DNA of 14,935 bases. Source: Fragilaria crotonensis. Lineage: Eukaryota; Bacillariophyta; Fragilariophyceae; Fragilariales; Fragilariaceae. Each line of letters starts with the position of its first letter. Position 1 is the stretch's first letter. A model generated the notes under the pieces. It was not told where the DNA came from. It saw only the letters and a list, made by a program, of their open reading frames with translations, and ran no database searches. The translations under genes and the position numbers were made by a program. The stretch lies in assembly GCA_022925895.1 (NCBI GenBank), contig JAKSYS010000867.1:1-14935 (forward strand), given 5' to 3'. Of the stretch, positions 1 to 6,672 are shown one piece after another.

Positions 1-176
1 ACTGTACTACATATATTCGTAAATTATATGTATTTGATCGTGACCCATGAACAGAAATCTCTGATTTGGTGACCTCAAGTCCCGAGACCCGACTGCAAAC
101 CACGGCGCCAAGGTAGAACGATGGAATTCACAGAAACGTCGTATGTATCCACATATATGGTATGAATAGATCGTAC

Positions 177-190
177 TAGTACCGGTACTA
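177..190. repeat. 14-bp perfect palindrome
   Basis: TAGTACCGGTACTA reads the same on both strands. The word AGTACCGGT recurs in the 12.7-13.5 kb region, so it belongs to the general GTAC/CCGG-rich intergenic vocabulary here. Function unknown. Confidence 0.7.
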
Positions 191-383
191 TAGAGTGATA
201 TAGTGCGATATGTTGAAAGCTGAAAGTGTATAAATTAAAAAATGGTCGTGTCTCTTCCATGACTCACGATGGATCTTCGTTCCATGTACTACTCGTAGAT
301 AGTACTACCCAACTCTGCGTAGATTCAAGCAAAGGAGAACAGCAGCGTTGTGCATCATGTAATCCTGTCTCCTGTCCTCCAGC

Positions 384-403
384 GTACAGTACAGTACAGT
401 ACA
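384..403. repeat. (GTACA)4 microsatellite
   Basis: Four exact tandem copies of GTACA, 20 bp, in the non-coding flank. Scattered GTAC-rich words also occur near 13143-13176 and 14757-14790. Confidence 0.85.
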
Positions 404-506
404 TATCACATGCACAGCACTCGGGATATTGTCTCTTTATCTACTGTATACAAGGCGTGCACACTACTAGCACGACTTCGCAGCGTATTATGCCTGTCTG
501 AGCATA

Positions 507-511
507 GGGTA
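507..511. repeat. Left target-site duplication GGGTA
   Basis: GGGTA lies just outside the TG of the 5' LTR and is repeated at 6558-6562 just outside the CA of the 3' LTR. The identity extends to seven bases (AGGGTAT at 506-512 and 6557-6563) if the terminal T and A of the element are counted as target DNA. Five bases is the usual size for copia integrases. Confidence 0.85.
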
Positions 512-620
512 TGTCAGGATAGAGTCGTCTGTCCGACCATCCGACATGCCACGTCGCCTTCACACCAATGGGAATGGGTAGACGAGATAATCTATCTAGT
601 CACTTCTATTAGTGCATGAC
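512..620 (+). repeat. 5' LTR
   Basis: Begins TGTCAGGATAG and ends TGCATGAC. Positions 513-620 are identical to 6449-6556 over 108 bp. Such a short LTR must hold promoter, transcript start and 3' processing signals for a 6-kb autonomous element, which is unusual. No clear TATA box or AATAAA is visible inside. The inner end reads TGAC followed by G, so the terminal A seen at the far end of the element is missing here. The DNA just inside (621 onward, GATTAACAGTTC) should hold the primer-binding site, but I could not match it to a tRNA. Confidence 0.93.
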
Positions 621-663
621 GATTAACAGTTCTTGTTATTGCTTTAGCCTAACTACGTTGACA

Positions 664-2201
664 ATGTCTGACCCTTCTACCCCTACTACCGCCCCTGGCT
701 TGGCTAGTGTTACTCCTGATGCTTCTGTCGGTGAAAAAGCGACTCGTTTGGTCCGATTTGCGCCGAAGATTCTCGATTTGATCGTGGACGTCTTGGCTCC
801 GGATAGCGAGATTCGTCCGACATTGAAGGCTGGGATCGGACACTTGTTTACGGAGCATTGGCAGGTTCATACGTGGGAGGATTTGATGGTGTTCTCCTCC
901 GCGGATGTCGCTACGGCGTTGGCTACCGCTAACGGGGGGTTCCGTCGGAGCTTAACGCTCCGGTCATTGTTAAGAAATTGGGGTATATCATTGATTACGC
1001 CCAGTTCGGAACTTTGACCCCCGACTCCACGATGAACGACATTGTCGCACGGGTTACTGCGGCCAAACGACGTTCGTACACGACACCCACGAATTCTCCG
1101 ACGCGCAGGGCCGTCCAGGTTTTCGATAAGAAAGCTGTGCCGACTCTTGAGAAATTCTCGGGTCTGGATGAGGACTACTTTGCGTGGAAAGAGGCAACGG
1201 TGAATGTCCTGGGTACGGCGGGCTTCGGTCGTCTTCTAACAGATCCGGATATGTCCACCAAGCATCCGGAAGTCGCTGAGAGTGTTTTCTACGCTCTCCG
1301 CGGTGCCGTGCATGGTGGACAGGCCCAGTCTATTGCCCAGGGTATGTTGGACGATACGCGTTTAGATCCCACTACGTTGTGGTTGGCGTTGGAGTCATAC
1401 TATGATACAGCATTGAACAGAGCGAATGTCGTACTCTTCGATATTCGTCGTTTGATCAATATCCGGTTGGATCCTGACAACACTGCGACAAAATTCATCT
1501 CCGAGTACCGCGAGTGTCTTCAACGTTTACGTAAGAACAACGCGAAGATAGCTGATGATACCGATACGCTTCGGGCATTACTTTTGGTCGCTATACAGGA
1601 CGATGACTTTGAAGCCGTCCGCGACTCGATCGTATCCAAGCCTGATAGTACGGTCGACACTATCCTTACGGAGATTCGAGAGCGCGAAACTTCGCTTATG
1701 ATGAAGGATACCGCGTCTCACCTGGGCGGCGACGGCTTGGGTACCACACGGTATTCCCGACGTGCTACTCAGACTCCATCCGGTAGCACTGGATCTGGTA
1801 AGTCCAGTGGGGGTATCAATTATGCCACATTCCGGAAATGGGTGATCCCAAAATATCCCGATACGTGGAAACATGCATTCGGGATCCCACTTTTTAAACT
1901 CCTCCTCGATTGGCGCACCGAAGCTCACAAAGGCAAGACGCAACTTCAGTTAAGTGAAAACTTTATGACTGTGGTTGAATCCGTTTCCCAAGGGACGACG
2001 TCTAGTGGCAAAAAGAAAGCCAAGTCGAAATCGCGCCGTGCTTCTAAAACAGGCAACAGCGAGCAATTGACTTCCTCGGGTGGTACCGGTGAAGCTACTG
2101 TGGACTCGTCCAGTGGCGGAGATGCCCAGTCGGAGGAACCGCCACGGAAACGTATTCGTCTTCAAAAGAGTCGACGCGTTGTGACCGAACGCAACGCTTG
2201 A
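664..2201 (+). CDS. gag: Retrotransposon gag (capsid-like), split by a one-base frame change
   Basis: Structural protein expected to package element RNA in cytoplasmic particles. The likely start is ATG at 664 (context ACAATGT). The first part runs in that frame through MSDPSTPTTAPG and a helical stretch up to a run of six G at 934-939. From there the coding continues in the -1 frame (VPSELNAPVIVKKLGYII and onward) to TGA at 2199-2201. In the first frame translation would stop at 1017. The second part (about 420 residues) holds FSGLDEDYFAWKEA, typical of copia-type gag, and ends in lysine/arginine clusters (KKKAKSKSRR, PPRKRIRLQKSRR). No CCHC zinc knuckle is present: the second part has one cysteine, so nucleic-acid binding may rest on the basic tail. 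Whether the frame change is programmed slippage, a one-base deletion or a sequence error cannot be told from this copy. Confidence 0.85.
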
Positions 2202-2210
2202 CTCATACAG
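2199..2210 (+). promoter_or_regulatory. In-frame UGA between gag and pol, candidate readthrough site
   Basis: The gag frame ends in TGA, followed in the same frame by CTC ATA CAG and then the pol open frame. UGA followed by C, and especially UGA CUA, is known as a leaky context in eukaryotes. Here it is UGA CUC. An alternative is a 3' splice site at the CAG just before 2211, which would remove the stop if a donor within gag were used. Confidence 0.65.
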
Positions 2211-5200
2211 GTGGAGGAACCTGCGACTCGCGTTCTCCGTCGCGTGACTCGGTTGGACGAATACATTTCGGCGGCTGACTCTTCTCAGCAGATTCTCGTT
2301 TCTGATACTGGAAACGACCAAACACTGTTGACATCGGTTTGGAGAGTACTTCGACGGACGGGTCGCGAAGTCATGATGACGGGTGCATTTGCCGGACGTA
2401 ACGTCGGCGAGGTGTTTCCTGTCGTTTCGGCAGTCGCCAAACTTGTGTGCGAAGATGGTACGTCTTATGCGGCGTACGCTCACGAAGCATTACTCGATTC
2501 GAACCCCGCACAGAAGGAGTCTTTACTTTCTGTGCATCAGTCATTGCGGGACCAGCGGAATGGTATTGATGATCGCGCTCGATGCGAGCGTGACGTCAAT
2601 GGAAATCCTGGTTTGCAGATGGCTCGGTTTGGGGAGTTTCGATTACCGTTCTTCTTTGACGGAACGAAGTGTTTTTACGAAGTTCAACCGTTATCAGTTG
2701 CAGAGGAGCAGACGTTGCCGAAGGTCGTTTTGACGGATGGGTCCACGCCGTACGAACCGATGGCGCGACTCCATTCGCGACGTCGTCAACTCCCTTCACC
2801 TGATCTGCTTGAATGGAAGAAGTGTTTGGGCTTTGCTCCCGATCACGTCGTCTTGAAAACCCTCACGGCGACAACACAATTGGTCCCGACGGTGGAGGCT
2901 GAAACGAGGGAAATCATGCGTGATCATTTCCAGACTCGATTGCCGGAATTGAAAGTACGCCGTGTTAATGATGTTTGCTACGTTGACACCTTCTTTTCGT
3001 CCATCCCGTCGGTGCGAGGTTATACGTGTTGGAATCTTTTTTGCTTTCGACGGACGGGTTTAGACGTTGCGTATCTGATGCGTCGACGTTCTCAGAGTCC
3101 GACGACATTACCTCGGATGGTCGCGGAATGCGGTGCTCCGATGGTTTTGAAGTCAGATAATGCGCCCGAGTTTAAGGGTAAGCGTTGGATCGACTATCTC
3201 TCGTCCATATGCGTACGATCTGAGTTCACCGAGGCGCATCATCCGAACGAAAACCTTGCTGAGCGGCGCGGTGGTGCTTTGAAAGCCGCGACGACTCATT
3301 TGCTGACGATCACGGCGTGCCCTTCACAATATTGGTGTTTTGCGTTGGAGTACGTGTGCCTCTTGCGTACGGTTTTGGCACGACGTAGCCTTGATTGGGC
3401 CACTCCACACGAGACTCACTGGGGTGAACGTCCGGACATTAGCATGTTCAGATTTACTTTCTGGCAACCGGTTTGGTATTATCAGCCGAGACAGTCATTC
3501 CCTAAGACGAAAATGCTGAAAGGTAGATTTCTTGGTATCGCACAGAATATCGGGGATGCTTTTTGTTTTTTGGTTTTGACGCAGCCAGAGGGCGATGATG
3601 ACTCTGCTCCGCAAGTCCTCGCTCGTTCCGTGATACGGAAGCGATACTTGCGTGAGGATGCGCCGGTAGTTGACAACATGCAGCTATCGACACCGTTGAC
3701 CTTTTTTCGGTCAGACGGTACGACACCGTTGGGAGATCCGACCTCCTTTGGAGTTTCGGAGGGCGACGACCAGCTGACGGATGTGATTGCTGATACGTCT
3801 TGTGATTCACAGTCCCTTTTGGTTGCGCCAGATCCTAGTGGTGAGGAAGTGCGAGACGAGTTGGACGACGGTATTTTTGAAGTTTATGGTCCGCCGATTA
3901 AGCGATCACGTCCGTCCATCGAGGTTCTCTCATCTTCATCCTCGAGTCCATCCGCGACTTCTCTTCAGCAATCGCGTTCGGATTCAGAGGAGGTGTCGGC
4001 TTCACGGTTTGACTACGCTGATGCCGATTTTTCCCCTGCCCGCGTTGATCCTTTATCGCATGTATCGTCAGAGACTCCTTGTGTTGGCGGTACTCTTGTG
4101 CCATCCGTATCCGCCGCGAATACTTTCGCGGACCCCACGAACGACGGTTCGTTAGGTGTTCACATGGATGATCCGGTTCCGGGTGATGATTTACCGCACG
4201 TCACACAAGAAGAGGAGCCTGAGCCCCAGGTACTCGACGAACTCGTTCATCAAATGTCTCGTGTTGCTGACGATTCCACTGATGACGAGTTATTCGATAA
4301 GATTACAGGTCATGAGTGGAAGAGTGGTGTTTTAACGTTTCAGATCTTGTGGAAGACTGACGAACACTCTTGGCTCCCGTTTTCGCTGGTGAAACGTGAT
4401 TTTCCCCTCGAAACGGCGGCGTATATAATTTCGAATAAACTTGGTTGTGCTGGCGGGAAGTATACTGGTGGTCGCTACACGCGTTGGGCACGCCATTACA
4501 ATCGACAGTACTCTAAAATACTCCGGCGTCTCATTCGTTCTGACGAAGCAATTTGTCACCTTGGTGGCGAGAGTATCCAAGTTCCTATTGCTCTTCCGGA
4601 TGGTACGCGTCTCATTCGTCGAACCGTTCGTGAAGTCCCCAAGTCTGGTGGCGTGAGGAAGAAACGGAAGAAGCCTGGACGAATAAGCCGACCTTTGGAG
4701 GTGAAGTACGGTGTGCCTATCCCTCGGAGCGTTGCCCACGCTCTCGAGCTCGATGCTGAGGCCGGAAACACTTATTGGGCTGATGCTATTCGGAAAGAGA
4801 TTCAATCTCTTTTGACTCTTGACTGTTTTTCTTTCCATGCACCGGATTACAAGCCCAGCTCGGAGTACCAGTGGACAAAACTTTCGATGATTTTCGAAGT
4901 GAAGCAGGACGGTCGCCGCAAAGCTCGACTGGTTGCTGGTGGCCACTTGGTGGATCCGATGGGAATCAGTTCTCGGTCTACGGTCGTTAAAGGTATTAGC
5001 GTTCGTTTGCTTGATTTGATCGCACACAAGGAGAAGTTACAGACTTTGTGCGGTGATATTGGCAACGCGTTTATTACAGCTGACTGCTTGGAGAAAATTT
5101 ACTCCCGTGCTGGACCGGAATTCGAAGACCGCGAGGGTTCTGTGATGATTTTCAAAAAGGCTTTATATGGTTTACGTTCTTCCAGTCGTGCCTTTCGAGC

Positions 5201-6383
5201 ACATTTCGCTGATTTTTTACGTTCACTCGGCTTCTCGGCTACCAGATATGATCGTGACGTCTGGATGCGCGAACGAGAAGAGCGGAACGGGTACGATTAT
5301 ATATGTACCCACGTGGACGATTTTAAAATCGTGTCGGCTGACCCTGAACGTTGGAAGTCTCTCATCTCCGCGGCGTTTTTGCTTAAGTCTATTGGACCCC
5401 CATCTTATTACTTGGGCAACGACTATAACTTTTCGAACGAGGAAAACGCGTGGGTCCTAAGTTGCGCTACTTATCTTAAGGAATGCATTCGTCGCGTGGA
5501 ATCCGACGACGAATTGTGTGTTGGCGGCATACTTTGGCCACATCGTACTCCCTTGCCGGAAGGTTGCCACCCTGAGCTTGACGACAGCCCTTTGCTTTCG
5601 GAGTTGGGTATCCGGAAATACCAAATGCTGATCGGTATGGCACAGTGGGCGTGCACCATTGGGCGAATTGATATTGCTTTTGCGGTCTCATCGCTCAGCA
5701 GGTTTTCGGCGGCACCGCGTGAGAATCACCTGGCGTTGACGTTACACCTTTTTGGTTATCTAAAGAAGAACCCCAATCGTCGGATTGTTCTTGACTCACG
5801 TCCGCTTATCGTGGACGAGGGTTTGCGTTCTGACTCGTTTCATCCCGACTTCCTCGATGATTATCCAGACGCAGCGGAGGATGTGGCGTCTGACTTTCCA
5901 ACGTCATATGGAACTGAGTTGGAGACTGCAGTCTTCTTTGACGCCGATCATGCACATGATCACGTCACTCGTCGTTCTATTTCCGGCCTTATTGTGTTCG
6001 TCGGCAGTACTCCTGTGATTTGGCATAGTAAACGCCAGGGATGTATTGCGACTAGCACGTATTGTGCGGAATTTATTTCTATGCGTTCTGCGGTAGAGGA
6101 GGCCATTTCGATTCGCTACATGTTACGATGCCTGGGAATACCGGTTCTGCGACCTACGGATTTGTACGGCGACAATTTTGGGGTTATTCAGAGTGCGGAA
6201 ATCCCAGAAGGCGAGTTGAAGAAGAAGCACATCGCTATTTCCTACCATTATGTCAGGGAGGCTATCGCGGCTAAGATTGTCAATGCGCACTGGTGTCGGT
6301 CAGCGGAGAACTTCGCGGACATTTGCACTAAGGCACTTGGCTCTAATATCTTTACCGATTTAGTCAGCGAGCTTATGGCTTAG
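2202..6383 (+). CDS. pol: Retrotransposon pol: protease, integrase, reverse transcriptase, RNase H
   Basis: The open frame starts right after the gag TGA, in the same frame, and runs to TAG at 6381-6383. Residues here are counted from the GTG at 2211 (1390 residues). The protease has DTG at 32-34. The integrase core has D259, D316 and E351 (AER), so the last spacing is 34 residues. A chromodomain-like segment lies at 691-742, after a long acidic, serine-rich linker (about 500-690). Reverse transcriptase spans roughly 844-1070, with the first catalytic Asp in GDIGNAF (D949), the YGLR motif at 986-989, and HVDD at 1034-1037 where YVDD is usual. RNase H has D1244, E1287 and D1321, and a closing KKHIAISYHYVRE motif. 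All catalytic acids are present, so pol looks intact. No ATG lies at the start of the frame, so expression is expected by UGA readthrough as a gag-pol fusion, or less likely by splicing. Confidence 0.93.
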   Translation, partial: LIQVEEPATRVLRRVTRLDEYISAADSSQQILVSDTGNDQTLLTSVWRVLRRTGREVMMTGAFAGRNVGEVFPVVSAVAKLVCEDGTSYAAYAHEALLDSNPAQKESLLSVHQSLRDQRNGIDDRARCERDVNGNPGLQMARFGEFRLPFFFDGTKCFYEVQPLSVAEEQTLPKVVLTDGSTPYEPMARLHSRRRQLPSPDLLEWKKCLGFAPDHVVLKTLTATTQLVPTVEAETREIMRDHFQTRLPELKVRRVNDVCYVDTFFSSIPSVRGYTCWNLFCFRRTGLDVAYLMRRRSQSPTTLPRMVAECGAPMVLKSDNAPEFKGKRWIDYLSSICVRSEFTEAHHPNENLAERRGGALKAATTHLLTITACPSQYWCFALEYVCLLRTVLARRSLDWATPHETHWGERPDISMFRFTFWQPVWYYQPRQSFPKTKMLKGRFLGIAQNIGDAFCFLVLTQPEGDDDSAPQVLARSVIRKRYLREDAPVVDNMQLSTPLTFFRSDGTTPLGDPTSFGVSEGDDQLTDVIADTSCDSQSLLVAPDPSGEEVRDELDDGIFEVYGPPIKRSRPSIEVLSSSSSSPSATSLQQSRSDSEEVSASRFDYADADFSPARVDPLSHVSSETPCVGGTLVPSVSAANTFADPTNDGSLGVHMDDPVPGDDLPHVTQEEEPEPQVLDELVHQMSRVADDSTDDELFDKITGHEWKSGVLTFQILWKTDEHSWLPFSLVKRDFPLETAAYIISNKLGCAGGKYTGGRYTRWARHYNRQYSKILRRLIRSDEAICHLGGESIQVPIALPDGTRLIRRTVREVPKSGGVRKKRKKPGRISRPLEVKYGVPIPRSVAHALELDAEAGNTYWADAIRKEIQSLLTLDCFSFHAPDYKPSSEYQWTKLSMIFEVKQDGRRKARLVAGGHLVDPMGISSRSTVVKGISVRLLDLIAHKEKLQTLCGDIGNAFITADCLEKIYSRAGPEFEDREGSVMIFKKALYGLRSSSRAFRAHFADFLRSLGFSATRYDRDVWMREREERNGYDYICTHVDDFKIVSADPERWKSLISAAFLLKSIGPPSYYLGNDYNFSNEENAWVLSCATYLKECIRRVESDDELCVGGILWPHRTPLPEGCHPELDDSPLLSELGIRKYQMLIGMAQWACTIGRIDIAFAVSSLSRFSAAPRENHLALTLHLFGYLKKNPNRRIVLDSRPLIVDEGLRSDSFHPDFLDDYPDAAEDVASDFPTSYGTELETAVFFDADHAHDHVTRRSISGLIVFVGSTPVIWHSKRQGCIATSTYCAEFISMRSAVEEAISIRYMLRCLGIPVLRPTDLYGDNFGVIQSAEIPEGELKKKHIAISYHYVREAIAAKIVNAHWCRSAENFADICTKALGSNIFTDLVSELMA
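4281..4436 (+). other. Chromodomain-like segment inside pol
   Basis: Pol residues 691-742, between the integrase and reverse transcriptase regions. The pattern DKITGHEW, then VLTFQILWK, then HSWLPFSLV, then a closing helix, matches the chromodomain layout (a first strand, an xxVKWKG strand, a TWEPxxNL turn, and a C-terminal helix). Of the three aromatic cage positions of HP1, only the tryptophan of LWK is clearly kept. The first is Glu and the third is Asp in my alignment, so classical methyl-lysine binding is not assured. Such modules guide integration toward particular chromatin in Ty3/gypsy chromoviruses, and that role is inferred here by analogy. Confidence 0.65.
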
Positions 6384-6440
6384 GAGTCTGGGCTTGAGAG
6401 GAGGTGTGGTCTCCGGGCATGTCACTGGTAAGGACAGTCG

Positions 6441-6449
6441 AAGAGGAGG
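6441..6449 (+). promoter_or_regulatory. Polypurine tract (plus-strand primer)
   Basis: AAGAGGAGG, nine purines, ends at the 3' LTR boundary, exactly where LTR elements place the RNase H-resistant primer for plus-strand DNA synthesis. A second purine-rich run at 6395-6404 is farther upstream and less likely to be the primer. Confidence 0.75.
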
Positions 6450-6557
6450 TCAGGATAGAGTCGTCTGTCCGACCATCCGACATGCCACGTCGCCTTCACA
6501 CCAATGGGAATGGGTAGACGAGATAATCTATCTAGTCACTTCTATTAGTGCATGACA
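6449..6557 (+). repeat. 3' LTR
   Basis: Positions 6449-6556 are identical to 513-620. The copy follows a purine tract, so the base before GTCAGG is G rather than the T seen at the outer left end. It ends TGACA at 6557 against the target duplication. It points toward the kinase gene whose ATG is at 6673, so any promoter activity in it would read into that gene. Confidence 0.93.
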
Positions 6558-6562
6558 GGGTA
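6558..6562. repeat. Right target-site duplication GGGTA
   Basis: Matches 507-511 exactly and follows the terminal TGACA of the element. See the left copy for the 5- versus 7-bp ambiguity. Confidence 0.85.
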
Positions 6563-6672
6563 TTCATATGCATACACTGAAGTGTCGTACAGAACTGCGA
6601 TCAGTTTGTACTCGCACCATTTCTTCATCAGGTCTCCTGCTGTGCTCATTGTTAGTGTTATCCTTCGTCATC

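Larger units (their letters stand above)
1..506. other. Non-coding flank, the original upstream region of the triple-kinase gene
   Basis: No convincing gene is visible. The open frames here are short, have low-complexity translations and no recognisable domain. Because the retrotransposon at 512-6557 is flanked by a target duplication, this DNA was directly joined to position 6558 before insertion, so it is the former upstream region of the kinase gene starting at 6673. It holds a 14-bp perfect palindrome at 177-190 and four tandem GTACA units at 384-403. An A/T-rich stretch at 227-241 could be a core promoter element, but nothing supports that beyond its composition. Confidence 0.6.
512..6557 (+). 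mobile_element. Ty1/copia-type LTR retrotransposon, CoDi-like, full length
   Basis: A 6.05-kb element bounded by direct repeats, whose outer ends read TGTCA...TGACA and which is flanked by the 5-bp duplication GGGTA. It encodes gag (664-2201) and pol (2202-6383), with pol in the copia order protease, integrase, reverse transcriptase, RNase H. A polypurine tract directly precedes the 3' LTR. The two LTR cores (513-620 and 6449-6556) are identical over 108 bp, which implies recent insertion. The gag motif FSGLDEDYFAWKEA and the overall pol style match what I know of diatom copia elements (CoDi), but the subfamily is not assigned. Oddities are the very short LTRs, a frame break in gag, a UGA between gag and pol, and a chromodomain-like module. 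It sits just upstream of a kinase gene in the same orientation. Confidence 0.95.

Noticed and set aside
226-619. Two overlapping plus-strand frames in the left flank
   Set aside because: They run across the GTACA repeat and into the LTR, have no domain, and are interrupted by the insertion point. No sign of coding constraint.
616-663. An ATG at 616, inside the end of the 5' LTR, as gag start
   Set aside because: It is in frame, but the first 16 residues are unlike gag and the start overlaps the LTR and the expected primer site. ATG 664 has a better context and opens the acidic, proline-rich gag start.
978-2201. A gag gene starting with TTG at 978
   Set aside because: TTG is not a credible eukaryotic start, and the coding continues upstream: the frame is open back to 933 and joins the ATG 664 frame at the G-run.
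4332-5027. Antisense open frame of 231 codons opposite pol
   Set aside because: No domain, basic and low in coherent structure, and lies entirely opposite strongly coding RT and linker DNA. A shadow of pol.
2211-6383. An independent pol gene starting with GTG at 2211
   Set aside because: GTG is not a normal nuclear start. The frame is continuous with gag apart from one UGA, so a gag-pol fusion is the simpler reading.
6395-6404. Upstream purine-rich run as the polypurine tract
   Set aside because: It lies about 45 bp before the LTR. The tract at 6441-6449 abuts the LTR, as required for plus-strand priming.
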